Part shown: in pieces, positions 11,770 through 21,896 of the stretch
Layout: every line of letters starts with the position of its first letter
Position numbering within the stretch: the stretch's first letter is position 1
Assembly: GCF_001411555.2 (NCBI RefSeq)
Contig: NC_049907.1
Location: 37,749,482 to 37,813,481, forward strand
Reading direction: 5' to 3'
DNA length: 64,000 nucleotides
From: Juglans regia
Lineage: Eukaryota; Streptophyta; Magnoliopsida; Fagales; Juglandaceae
Notes under the pieces: model-generated
Database searches by the model: none
What the model saw: the letters and a program-made list of their open reading frames with translations, nothing else
Told to the model about the DNA's origin: nothing
Made by a program: the position numbers and the translations under genes

Positions 11770-12734
11770 ATGGTTTCACTTGGCATCACAAAAAACCTTC
11801 TAACCCAGATTATTCTAGTCGGAATACTCTTAGCAGGAGTTGTGCCCGGCAATGTGAAGGGTCAAAACTGTGGTTGTGCACCAAATCTATGCTGCAGCCA
11901 GTTCGGCTATTGTGGCACTGGCAATGACTACTGCGGCCCCGGGTGCAAAGAAGGCCCTTGTACTTCATCGCCTACGACCCCTAGTACTAATGGTGCTTCA
12001 GTGGCCGATATTGTGACAGAAGCTTTCTTCAATGGGATACTTAATCAGGCCAGTGGAAATTGCCCAGGAAAGAGCTTCTACACAAGAGCTGCATTTCTTG
12101 ATGCTGTTAATTCGTTTAATGAATTCGGCAAGACTGGTTCTGCTGATGATTCCAAGCGTGAGATTGCAGCTTTCTTCGCCAATGTCGCGCATGAGACAGG
12201 ATGTAAGATCTTATAATTCCAGTACCTATACATACATATACACACACAATACAACCTAATGCACCAAAAAACTCAAGTTAATTACCTTATAAATATTGAT
12301 CAAGCAAGTTTATGTATTTGTGGGCAGCTTTGTGCTACATAGAAGAGATAGACGGTGCCTCGAAGGACTACTGTGATGAGAGCAACACACAATATCCATG
12401 CAATCCAAACAAAAAGTACTTTGGCCGTGGACCACTTCAATTAACTTGGAATTACAACTACGGAGCAGCCGGAAATAGCATCAAATTCGACGGATTAAAC
12501 TCTCCTGAAACTGTGGCCACAGATCCCACTATTTCATTCAAGACGGCCTTGTGGTTTTGGATGACTAATGTTCACCAAGTTATAGGCCAAGGGTTTGGTG
12601 CAACAATTCGAGCCATCAACGGTGCAATTGAATGCAACGGTGGAAACTCCGGTGCAGTCCAATCTCGTATCAAGTACTACACTCAATTTTGCAGCCAACT
12701 CGGCGTTGCTCCTGGTGATAATCAGAGTTGTTAG
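11770..12734 (+). CDS. class IV chitinase (secreted, chitin-binding domain + GH19)
   Basis: Two exons, 11770-12202 and 12328-12734, with donor GTAAGA and acceptor GGGCAG, give 279 residues. Residues 1-31 form a hydrophobic signal peptide. Residues 32-64 ([20 protein letters not shown]...[10 protein letters not shown]) are a hevein-type chitin-binding domain with eight cysteines. A Ser/Thr/Pro hinge follows, then GH19 from about 77. HETG at 141-144 holds the first catalytic glutamate (E142), and [16 protein letters not shown] follows the intron. [15 protein letters not shown] and [15 protein letters not shown] are family signatures. The short length and lack of a C-terminal tail fit class IV and secretion to the apoplast. 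It hydrolyses fungal chitin. The start at 11770 is chosen because it opens the signal peptide; an in-frame ATG at 11689 would add 27 residues ahead of it. The gene is intact. Confidence 0.93.
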
Positions 12735-13005
12735 GTGTATCGATCATGAGCTTAATAAAACAATAAATAAAGATAATATTAATGCCAACAAATTAGTAAA
12801 AGTTGGCAGAGTTCGATCGGGATTAATCAAGTCGCATCCTAGTCTTAAAAATTAAATTAAGGGTGAAAGAGATTAGTTAATATGATCTCTTGTTGTATGG
12901 CCTGTATATTGGGCATTCAATGGCTTGATAAATAAAAGGAATGGATCAGTATTATTAATTATACTATGCTATGATAGAATTGAATCATCTCATTTTTAGC
13001 TCTAT

Positions 13006-13500
13006 GCGTGGAATATATAGTACTCATCCAGCTTTTGAAAATATCTATTTATGAATTTATTTATTAACAAAGTAAATATATATACTGATCATAATCTTTT
13101 AATTTTATTTTTAAGAAATATTATGAGTCTCACAGAAAGTGGTGTTGACAATGATACCAAATTATAAATAGGAAGTTTTTGAGAAACAATGCCGGGCCCA
13201 ATAAACAACAGGGCACCATGGCCCTTAAGTTTAACTGTAGCCGAGCCCAATAATTATGTAAGCTAAAGCCCTCAGCCCAACCTCTAAATTTTGGGTTTAG
13301 CTAGTTGGCACGTTATTGGGTTTCTCGGCCCATTGTTGCACGATTTTATTAGGATAATAATCTCGTCAAAAAGAAAAAGATATAAGACATGTATATGTGT
13401 CAGTGTTTGTGTGTGCATGTGTGTATATATAACCAATTCCGTTATATATATATATATACACACGAATTGGCGCACCGTAACTGACATGGCAGCTTGTTTT
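13006..13500. repeat. repeat A, copy 2 (uninterrupted)
   Basis: Closely matches 2655-3495 but without the two inserted blocks, so it shows the empty-site arrangement. It lies downstream of the chitinase, as copy 1 lies downstream of the NAC relic. No coding function is seen. Confidence 0.8.
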
Positions 13501-13866
13501 CGCTTTGCCTACGGATTTCGTGCTTGTCGATTTCGGATAAGCTCTTACGAGGCCTCCATCCAGGATTGCTTGCGGCTTCATCGAGACCCCCATCCCTTTA
13601 ATCGAAACAAAATAAAAAATCAAGCCTTTGAATTGAAACCGAAGCAAACCCCAGAAAGGAAACCCAAAACAAGGCAAGCATAAAGCAAATAAGAGTGAAG
13701 AGAATGATGGGGTCGTGATCCGCGAATAAGAGCAAACAAAACCAAGAGAAGGGTATGGTTGGAGAAATGGATTAGAACAGAGTGAAGAAAAAGAAATATG
13801 AATCTATGTCTGTCTGAGAAACGGAGGAAATCAAGAAAACAAGTTATAGTGAGGAGGGGAAACTTA
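13501..13866. other. intergenic, no gene recognised
   Basis: Moderately GC-rich for this region. Overlapping short frames exist on both strands at 13291-13683 but have no known domain, and part of them is repeat A. It could be a leader or first exon of a lost gene. Confidence 0.35.
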
Positions 13867-14086
13867 GGGCAGGTTTGGGGGGTGAGATGAGAATTTTGTA
13901 TTTTATTTTGAAGTTTAAAATATTATGTTTTAATATTATTATTGTTTTTGGATTTGAAAAATGTGTATTGAGATTTGAAAAAGTTAAATTATTTATTATA
14001 TTTTGTATGGAAATTTAAAAAATGTGTAATGATGAAATGAGATGAGATGAGAATTTTGTGTTTTATTTTGGTTACCAAACCTGCCT
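13867..14086. mobile_element. MITE, GGGCAGGTTTGG ends, TTA duplication
   Basis: Begins GGGCAGGTTTGG and ends CCAAACCTGCCT, followed inward by GATGAGATGAGA on both sides. TTA flanks both ends (13864-13866 and 14087-14089). A 3-bp TTA duplication and this size (220 bp) fit a PIF/Harbinger-type MITE. Confidence 0.75.
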
Positions 14087-14207
14087 TTAGTCTAGAGAAT
14101 CAGATTGGAAAAGCGAAGTTAAGAGTGGGAATAAAAAAAGTCTTTGAAAGGCTATTATTTGAAGACGGCGAGCGACAGAGAGATTTTGTGGGGAAAGTGA
14201 AATATAG

Positions 14208-14434
14208 TGGGCAGGTTTGGGAGGTGAGATGAGAATTTTTTATTTTGTTTTGAAGTTTAAAATATTATGTTTTAATATTATTATTATTTTTGGATTTGAA
14301 AAAAAATGTATTGGGATTTAAAAAAGTTAAATTGTTTATTATATTTTATATAGAGATTTGAAAAATGTGTAATGATAAGATGAGATGAGATGAGATGATA
14401 ATTTTATATTTTGTTTTGGTTACCAAACCTGCCC
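14208..14434. mobile_element. MITE, second copy of the GGGCAGGTTTGG family
   Basis: Same terminal repeats (GGGCAGGTTTGGGAGG and CCAAACCTGCCC) and the same interior as 13867-14086, 121 bp further on in the same orientation. Flanked by TAG on both sides if one extra T is counted at the left. Confidence 0.7.
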
Positions 14435-14820
14435 TAGAAAGAGTTTGTGATGGAGCAAAAGAAGGATTTGCTCGAACTCAGGCCGATTGTTCACTAAACT
14501 GGACACTAGCCTTGCAGGATTTGCTTGTTCATTGCAGTCACTGTTTTGCTTTATTTTGCTCCAACTGCAGAACTGCAAAATGTTATTCTCGATTCAAGAA
14601 ATATTGTTGTATTCAGATAAAGACTTTGTGACCTCAAAGTCGTAGGAAGCAAGGGAAGGTTCGGCTATGGGGAAATGGACGTGGTTCAGAGATCAGTCTC
14701 ACACCAAAACGCAGCGTATAATTTTTTTTGTTTTGCCAGGTCACGTTTCGTGCACTAGGGGTGCGTGAAAACGCTTGTATTCAGACTTTTTCATATACAA
14801 CGCACATGTCCATACAAGTA
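14435..14820. other. intergenic, no gene recognised
   Basis: Short frames only, without a recognisable domain or splice-linked exon. Confidence 0.35.
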
Positions 14821-14821
14821 T

Positions 14822-14964
14822 GTGCAAAACAACATTGCACAAGAGAATTACAAGCTAATATAGTCAAGGACATAACAAATCTTCAATGATAAACTTGAAT
14901 AAATCTATTATCATTATATTGAAAATTACAAGCCAATAATTAAGAACTAAACGTAGGTACAAAC

Positions 14965-15000
<36 letters not shown>

Positions 15001-15148
15001 GTTTGTGCAAAACAACATTGCACAAGAGAATTACAAGCTAATATAGTCAAGGACATAACAAATCTTCAATGATAAACTTGAATAAATCTATTATCATTAT
15101 ATTGAAAATTACAAGCCAATTAATTAAGAACTAAACGTAGGTACAAAC

Positions 15149-15180
<32 letters not shown>
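14822..15180. repeat. tandem duplication (about 183 bp) in the 3' flank of PIP gene 1, with (AT)n
   Basis: The block beginning GTGCAAAACAACATTGCAC at 14822 is repeated at 15005, and each copy ends in an (AT)n run (14967-14998 and about 15150-15180). A related single block occurs at 17738-17940 downstream of PIP gene 2. Confidence 0.85.
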
Positions 15181-15182
<2 letters not shown>

Positions 15183-15358
15183 TTCCTCAATCTTTTATTG
15201 GGGTAACTAAAGCTTGTAGTACTTAACAATAGTATAAGCCCGTACATACGTCTAAACAGAATGGAACGGAAGAAGATAATTCTCTCGTATTGTTGTCCGA
15301 ACTTGAGGCCCTTAAGTTCATGTAAGAACTTGATAAGATCTTGATCCAATGAAACTTA

Positions 15359-15568
15359 CTAATGACCTTCGCCTTTATCACTAGGCCCAGTTGGCAATCG
15401 TTGCAGCCAACATGACATGATGTACTTTGCCTTCTCGTATGTCTCTGCAGCTTGATAATTAGAGCTACCCGAATCCTCACATAGTATCCTGGTTGCCTCC
15501 ACGTTGCACATCAAGCTGATGGCTGCGGAGATGACAAAAATGATCAAAACAGTAGTGCGGAAGTTCAT
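15359..15568 (-). CDS. PIP-family secreted signalling peptide precursor (copy 1)
   Basis: A single-exon 69-residue precursor. Residues 1-24 are a hydrophobic signal peptide (MNFRTTVLIIFV...). The variable middle starts EATRILCED, and YEKAKYIMSCWLQRLP leads to the C-terminal TGPSDKGEGH. That end matches the SGPSxxGxGH motif of PAMP-induced secreted peptides (PIP/PIPL), which are cut from the C-terminus and act outside the cell through a receptor kinase (RLK7 in Arabidopsis, from knowledge of the family). The length is usual for the family. It is the closest relative of copy 2 at 18111 and shares its flanks. A TATA element (TATATAAG on the minus strand, near 15735-15744) and a W-box block at 15798-15820 lie upstream. 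The intact frame suggests a live gene. Threonine replaces the usual first serine of the motif. Confidence 0.85.
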   Translation of the reverse strand: MNFRTTVLIIFVISAAISLMCNVEATRILCEDSGSSNYQAAETYEKAKYIMSCWLQRLPTGPSDKGEGH

Positions 15569-15797
15569 CTTCGATCGAGAGAGCGAAAGTGTTTTAACTT
15601 TAGTAGTTCTGAAAGGAAGATTTGGAGGTTAATATATGAATACTTAATCTTAGTAAATGAACAGGATAGCTAGATTTTGGATGCTTGAGGATGGATGTGT
15701 ATGAGAATTGTGAAAGCTAGGAGGTATGATAGTATTCTTATATAGTGGTAGAGTTGTTGTCTCCTTTTGCACATGATGTTTCGTGGGCTTTTGAGGC

Positions 15798-15820
15798 TTA
15801 CGTGTTGACTAAGGTGTTTG
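15798..15820 (-). promoter_or_regulatory. conserved ACGTG + W-box promoter block, PIP copy 1
   Basis: TTACGTGTTGACTAAGG (plus-strand reading) lies about 230 bp upstream of the start codon. The same block precedes all five PIP copies. TTGAC is the core bound by WRKY factors. Confidence 0.65.
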
Positions 15821-15829
15821 TTAGTAATG

Positions 15830-16404
15830 GCAGAGACTGGAAGAAAAGTGTCCCAGGTTTTTTTCCGAGCAAAGGGCCGTGGCCGGGATGTATACATGGT
15901 TTTCCACGTTTGAATTGATATATATGTCCGTGTTTACCGCAATCATTTAGAGTTTGAAGTTCATGCCAAAGGGATATACATGCATACATCTTTGTTACTC
16001 GTCTCAACTCTCAAGACTCAACAGAGTATCAATATATATAATTCTGAAATTGGGTATCGGTGTCACTCAGATCGTTAATTGTGTCAACGGTTGCATTGAA
16101 TGGGCTAGCTATATTATATAGTACTATTAATATTGTTAGGGCAAATCCCATATATACTTTGGTTTTGGCCGTGTAACACGTTAATTATAATTATCTCAAA
16201 GTTTGCATGATTGACTGACTATATATATATATATATATATAGTCTTGTAATTAGGATCACAATGTCAATATGGCCGAGGAGCTGCTAATGTACGATGCAC
16301 ATGTTGTGATCTTATTAATGTGATCTTGTTAGAACGAAAAAAGAGAGTACTTTAATTTTAATGTGGTCTTGTTGAAACGAAAAAAGAGAGTACGTAATTG
16401 AATG

Positions 16405-16439
<35 letters not shown>

Positions 16440-17219
16440 ATTTACTTTTTGGCCCGGAATATGTCTATATTTGATCTACGTAATACACGATTTGTTAATG
16501 CTACGCGTAAGTAATTATGCCCTCGTGTTAATTAAAGGCCATACAACCATGACACGTAAGACATGAGCTAACAAATATATGTGTGGGTAAATCCAATATT
16601 ACATATATATATATATATATAATTCTGTTTATCATCCCTTGCACTACACATCATCATGTAATTTATCATTTTTATCATTCTCTTTATTAAACACATATAT
16701 ATTAATATATAAATATATATATTTAAATAAAATAATAAAAATAACAAATCACATATAAATATGTGTGTCTAAATCATAATTGATGTGGTATGCCACGATG
16801 GCATTGATTAGTCAAGGTTCAAGTCTGTATGATCACTCTCTAATATATATGTACCAATTTGATTTAATATATAACTGATAAGTATTGCTATTCTAAAATA
16901 TTTATATTACAAATCATTTATATAGCATAATTTAATTTAAAAGATAAATTTTAAAATTTAAATCTTACAAATTAAATGTTACTATATATTTAAGTAATGT
17001 GGATGGTGTGCAGATCTATATAAATCAACAGACCATCCACATCACTTAAACGAACACCTAGGCTTGGTGAGGGTTTCTCTTGCAAGCTTTTGATACACGT
17101 ATATTAGCTACCACCGAACTAATAAGAAAGTATAAGGCATTAGAACTTAATTAGTTAACTATATAGTTATACCATCAAGGTTGGTGACTCCGTGGTCATT
17201 GGGTCACCCCAACTATATT
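15830..17219. other. intergenic, upstream flank of PIP copy 1 and AT microsatellites
   Basis: The part to about 16570 matches the upstream flank of PIP copy 2 (18600-19260), so it belongs to the duplicated unit. A GAACGAAAAAAGAGAGTAC motif is doubled at about 16333 and 16377. Several (AT)n runs occur (16220, 16412, 16603). No gene is seen. Confidence 0.55.
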
Positions 17220-17500
17220 AATTGCTTGTACTTAATTCTTCGCCAAGCAATGCATATATAGTTGTAATAATTATTATAATTCTCACAAACTAGTGGTGTT
17301 TACGTACCAAATTGTGAATAGCAAGTTCTTGAGAAACAATGCTGCACGTTCGTGTATTTGTATTTCAATGAGCCTAATTAAAAGTCCCGTTTGAAATTAA
17401 ACATGATCAGGGGCACCATGGCCCTTGAATTTAACCGTAGCCGAGCCCAATAATTAGGATCATAATCTCTTGTCAAAAAGAAAAAGTGATATAAAATGTA
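17220..17500. repeat. PIP 3'-flank relic joined to repeat A copy 3
   Basis: 17222-17300 (GCTTGTACTTAATTCTTCGCC ... CAAACTAGTG) resembles the 3' flank and stop region of PIP copy 3 (32588-32692). It runs straight into sequence similar to repeat A (GAGAAACAATGC, GGGCACCATGGCCCTTGAA, GCCGAGCCCAATAATTA) up to about 17490. No peptide-coding part remains. Confidence 0.45.
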
Positions 17501-18110
17501 GGAAAATTATGCACTATACTCGCGTTTCACTTTCACCCCACTATAATGAGGTGGCATTGTCCATCAATTTTTATATTTTTTCTTTAAAAAAATAAAAGAT
17601 TATAAAAGTGTCACATTTTATATAGTAAGATAAAAGTATAGTGTATACAATTGCTTAAACACGTATATATATGTGTGCACACACATAGATGTGACGTGTA
17701 TGTGTGTGTGTGTATATAAGGCAAATGTCCATACAAGTTTGTGCAAAAAAAAAATTGCATAAGAGAATTACAAGCTAATATATATAGGTAAGGAAATAAC
17801 AAATCTTCAATGATAAACTTGAATAAGTCTATTATCTTTATATTGAAAATTACAAGCCAATTAATCAAGGACTAAACCTACGTACAATAAAAAATATTGC
17901 AAATCCAAATGTGTATATATATATTATATATATATATATATCATCCCTCAAATCTTTTATTGGTGTAACTAAAGCTTGTAGTACTTGACAATAGTATAAG
18001 CTAGTACGCATGTCTAAACAGAATGGAACGGAAGAAGCTTCTCTCAGATTGTTGTTCGAACTTGAGACTCTTAAGTTCATATAAGAACTTTGATCCATTG
18101 ATGAAACTTA

Positions 18111-18320
18111 CTAGTGACCGCTGCCTTTATCACTAGACCCAGTTGGCAATCGTTGCATCCAACGTGACATGATGTACTTTGCCTTCTCATATGTCTCTGC
18201 AGCTTGATAATTAGAGCTACCCAAATCCTCACATAGTATCCTGGTCGCCTCCACTTTGCACATCAAGATGGCTGCGGAGATCATGACAAAAATGATCAAA
18301 ACAGTAGTGCGGAAGTTCAT
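18111..18320 (-). CDS. PIP-family secreted signalling peptide precursor (copy 2, altered motif)
   Basis: 69 residues, very similar to copy 1: signal peptide MNFRTTVLIIFVMISAAIL, then VEATRILCEDLGSSNYQAA, then YEKAKYIMSRWMQRLP. The C-terminus is TGSSDKGSGH, in which the motif proline is replaced by serine. In this family that proline is normally conserved and hydroxylated, so this peptide may be inactive or have changed specificity. The reading frame is intact. TATA-like TATATATATAAG (minus strand, about 18478-18489) and a W-box block are upstream. Offset from copy 1 is 2752 bp and both flanks are shared, so the two arose by tandem duplication. Confidence 0.82.
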   Translation of the reverse strand: MNFRTTVLIIFVMISAAILMCKVEATRILCEDLGSSNYQAAETYEKAKYIMSRWMQRLPTGSSDKGSGH

Positions 18321-18553
18321 CTTCGATCGAGAGAGCGAAAGTTTTTGAACTTTAGTAGTTCCGAAAGAAAGATTTGGAGGTTAATATATGAATACTTAAT
18401 CTTAGTAAATGAACAGGATAGCTAGCTAGCTTTTGGGTGCTTGAGGATGGATGTGTATGAGAATTGTGATATTATTCTTATATATATAGTGATAGAGTTG
18501 TACTAGTAGTACTCTCCTTGTGCACATGATGTTTAGTGGGCTTTAGAGCCTAT

Positions 18554-18577
18554 ACGCGCGTGTTGACTAAGGTGTTT
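18554..18577 (-). promoter_or_regulatory. conserved W-box promoter block, PIP copy 2
   Basis: GCGTGTTGACTAAGGTGTTT (plus-strand reading), about 240 bp upstream of the start codon, matching the block of copy 1. Confidence 0.62.
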
Positions 18578-18599
18578 TTTGAGTCATGGCAGAGACAGG

Positions 18600-19299
18600 A
18601 AGGAAAGTGTCCAAGCTGTTTTTTTCCGAGCAAAGGGCCGGGGATATATACATGGTGTTCCACGTTTGAATTGATGTATGTCCGTGTTTACGGCAATATA
18701 TACTTTAAAGTTTGAAGTTCATGTCAAAGGGAAATACATATATCTTAAATATTGTTACTCGTCTCAAGACTCAACAGAGTAGTTAAATGGGGCAAGCCCA
18801 ATTAATATATATATATAATTTTGATTTTTGGGTCATGTCACTCGTTAATTATATATGTCAATGGCCGTGTCACACGTTAATTATCTCAAAGTTTGCATGA
18901 TTGATCGAATGACGTCTATATAGTGATCTTGTAATTGGGATCACATGAATCATGTCAATATGGCGAACAGGCTATATATGTATCATGCACATAATTATGA
19001 TCTTTTGAATCATGTGATCAGCTTGGTCGAACGTACGAAAAAAGAGAGTAGCTAGTTTAATGTTTAATAATTTATTTAATTTTTGCCCCGGAATATCAAT
19101 ATCGTGTCTATGTATTTGGTCTATGTAATAATGCACGATTTAGTGCTACGCGTAAGTAATTAATTATGCCCTCGTGTTAAACACCATACAACCACGACAC
19201 GGCATGCATACGTGATCGAACAAATATATCATGTGTGGGTACGTAAATCCAACACATTACACATATATAGCTAGCTAGCTGACGTACGATACACACAAA
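18600..19299. other. intergenic, duplicated PIP upstream flank
   Basis: Matches 15840-16570 in stretches (for example GAGCAAAGGGCCG, ACTCGTCTCAA, CAGAGTA, GAAAAAAGAGAGTA, GCTACGCGTAAGTAATTA). No gene is seen. Confidence 0.6.
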
Positions 19300-20152
19300 G
19301 AGCGAAAATCTAGAGAGAGAACGTCTCCCTTCTCTCTAAAACTCTCCCAAAAACAAAATTCGGAGTTTCGGCTCCTTCCCCTCCCTCCCTCCCTTCACTT
19401 CCGTCTAGCCTTTGATGTCTGTATTGTGTTTTTGTTTTTGTTTTGTGTTTTTTTTAGGTCAAATAAGGGAGAATCTCCGATATGGAATTTTTCAGTGATC
19501 AAAAGCCTATATGCACCCCACCATGGTGTTTCCCAGCCTCCGATCTTCAAGACTACCGAACGCAACACCAAACAAAGCGACGCATAGCACGCACGCGCGG
19601 GTTGAAGGTGAGTGTGTGGCTCTCATGCGCCACTGCAAGAAGTTTTTTGCCGACGCCACGTGTAGCATTTCTAGGGCCAGCGACTTCGTGACTTTCAAGG
19701 TCAACCGTCAGGCATACTCCCAAAGTGGTGCGTGTTATAGCCCCTTTTCCAATGTTTTTTTTCAGTGTTTCTCTGTATTTGCAGTTTTGTTGTTTTTGTT
19801 TTAAGTAAAAAATAAAAAGAAATAGGCTATTAGACTTAGTGTCCATAGCAGGAGAGTCTCGCTCCTCCTTTGGAGAATGGTGGGTGATAGTACTCCTCCT
19901 CCTTGTGAGGACCGAGTGTAGTACCTATCTTCCTTTGGAAGAGTGGTCACTTAGTTATGTTTTTACAGAGCGTTTTCTCTGTGTCAGGGGAGGGGAGCGT
20001 TTAAGACAATACCGGCCATAAAAGAATTTATGGGCAGGGGAGCCCCTAACAGATGAGTAGTTTTGCTTGTAATCTGGATTTTCCCTATATTGATTAGTCA
20101 CAATTGTAACTTCGGTTTCTTTAATGAAATGAAGTCTATTTCTATTAAAAAA
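19300..20152 (+). mobile_element. putative LINE-type retroposon, poly-A terminated, non-coding
   Basis: Starts with a CT-rich leader (CTAGAGAGAGAACGTCTCCC and following) and ends with TTTCTTTAATGAAATGAAGT, then a short A tract at 20145-20152, as plant L1-type 3' ends do. There is no reverse transcriptase or endonuclease and the longest frame (19511-19804) has no known domain, so it would be an internally deleted copy. A flanking target duplication could not be found, which lowers confidence. Confidence 0.4.
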
Positions 20153-20284
20153 AAATTGATTTACGTGGTACTGCCATATCAACATTGATGTGGCATGTCA
20201 TAAGTTTAAAATTCCAATTTTAAATGGGTGTTGTGCACATGCACACCATCCCTGCATGGGTATGTATCCATATATTTAAAAATA

Positions 20285-20458
20285 GATTGAACCCAAGAGG
20301 TTCGGTAAATAGAATTTGAATCAATTTTTGGAATATTCCATTGGTTGAAGTCACTTGGAGCATTTTCTTCAAAAGAACAATCTTATTCATTAACTATGTC
20401 AGGTGGAACCGACGACCTAGAACTAATAGTTGAATTAGATCTAAACATTCTACTCATT
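20285..20458 (-). pseudogene. caulimovirid first-ORF N-terminal fragment
   Basis: On the minus strand an ATG at 20458, following the primer site, opens a frame that runs with one nonsense codon (TAA, about 20424-20426) to about 20285. The segment is polar and ends in a tyrosine/tryptophan-containing stretch plausible for the start of the viral polyprotein. The remainder is lost at the left junction. The identity is inferred from position more than from motif. Confidence 0.45.
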
Positions 20459-20679
20459 TTGTTCTCAGTCAATACAATCCTTCACACTTCAGTGCCTAAC
20501 ACTAACATTCTTATCCCAACTCGACAACCTAACTGCCCTCAACACTCTCCAGCAAACGGGTCTTATCAAAGTACTAGACGGACAATAAGGAGACAGACTA
20601 GACAAAGTAAGAATTCAGGGATTGGGTTGAAAAGCAACAAAACAAATGAAATGAAGAGAAATAATTTGAACTATCAGAA

Positions 20680-20698
20680 CCAAGTGGCTCTGATACTA
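20680..20698 (-). other. caulimovirid primer-binding site (tRNA-iMet)
   Basis: The minus strand reads TAGTATCAGAGCCACTTGG, one base off the TGGTATCAGAGCC start common to caulimovirids. It marks the origin of minus-strand DNA synthesis in the viral genome. Confidence 0.7.
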
Positions 20699-20754
20699 GA
20701 AAGACAGCGGAATTGAAGACATCTGAATTGAAGAGGATATGATATGAAATGGAG

Positions 20755-20845
20755 GACCAGATTACTGGATAGGACCAGATAACTGGAATTAACAGAGTAT
20801 GAAAAATAAAGTATGACCAGATTACTGGATAGGACCAGATAACTG
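20755..20845. repeat. direct repeat of 31 bp in the viral leader
   Basis: GACCAGATTACTGGATAGG and the following 12 bases occur at 20755 and again at 20815, a 60-bp period. Confidence 0.8.
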
Positions 20846-20872
20846 CAAAATGAGAATAAAAAGAGTTTGCAC

Positions 20873-21254
20873 CAATGTTTTGAATACCGTACCGAATGTC
20901 GTACTGGTCAAGACACTAGAACAAAATATTTCGATACTGGTACCGTTTCGGGATAGTCAATATATGAATAAATTATATATATAAATATATATATTATATT
21001 CTAAAATAATATATATATATATATGAATAAATTATATATAAATACATATATATATAAATTATAAATAACCTAGTCTGAATTGGAGGTCAAAAAATAAGCT
21101 TGTAGTTTGAAAAATTGGAAAAAAAAATTAAAGGCCTAAATATCGGCCGGTACGGCCGGTATTTGGGCCGGTACGAAACATATATGATACCTATACTAGC
21201 CCAATGGCCGGTACGGCAAATACCGGTTGGTACAGTATGAGATTAAAAACAATG
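20873..21254. mobile_element. hAT-type MITE inserted in the pararetrovirus leader
   Basis: Terminal inverted repeats CAATGTTTTGAATAC and (reverse complement of the right end) CATTGTTTTTAATCTC. Flanks GTTTGCAC (20865-20872) and GTTTGCAT (21255-21262) form an 8-bp target duplication with one mismatch. CAxTG ends with 8-bp duplications are the hAT signature. The interior is AT-rich with GGCCGGTACGG-type subterminal repeats near both ends. Non-coding. Confidence 0.82.
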
Positions 21255-21523
21255 GTTTGCATAGTTAATAAGAGTAGGCGGGAAAACCGACTATATGCAT
21301 GTATGCAAGATACAGAAAATAGATAGATGCAAAAATAACAATTTGCATTGAAATATAAGCTTAATAAAATTACAAGCTTAAAATTACAAGTTTTGAACTT
21401 ACAGAGAACTAAGTGGATGGAGGTAGGGGATATGTGGAAGAAGAGAAGGAAGGTGAATTTCGAAAGAGAAGAATGAAGGTTTTAGAATTAAGCCTGCATT
21501 TTCTTGGACCAGAGGTGCCCCTT

Positions 21524-21540
21524 TTATAGATGAAGGGGTC
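21524..21540 (-). promoter_or_regulatory. caulimovirid pregenomic promoter TATA
   Basis: The minus strand reads CATCTATAAAAGGGGCAC. It lies downstream of the polyprotein end and upstream of the primer site, where caulimovirid pregenomic RNA promoters sit. Confidence 0.55.
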
Positions 21541-21896
21541 ACCTTTTACAATAATTGAAACAATAAATTATAGTCCGTGAGTGAATAGTAATTGAAACTG
21601 TTCATTCACGTGAAAGTAAAATCATGATGTCTTCATATAGCTTTTTCAGCGTGTCTTGCAGGAGCATCTGTTTTGTCACAAAGTAATGAGCATATTGACT
21701 GAAGGGACTAGTCAGTCTGAGTGACGACAGTCTTCTTTCTGTCTTGTAGCGTCGGTGGATCATTCATCATCGAATAACTTGGGAGTTCCTTCTGAATCAT
21801 GTCCAAAAATATTGCTGTAGGGATCAGCTACTGAAGCTTCTAATGATGCATCTGATTTTTTTTCTTCAAAGTTATCATTTTCAAAAGACTTCTTTA

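Noticed and set aside
20680..20698. Possible tRNA gene fragment (CTCTGATAC motif)
   Set aside because: Only the 3' tRNA-Met complement is present, without cloverleaf arms, and its position fits a primer-binding site.
20345..20716. 123-codon plus-strand frame
   Set aside because: It runs antisense through the viral primer site and the start of the viral first frame, so it is more likely a chance frame.
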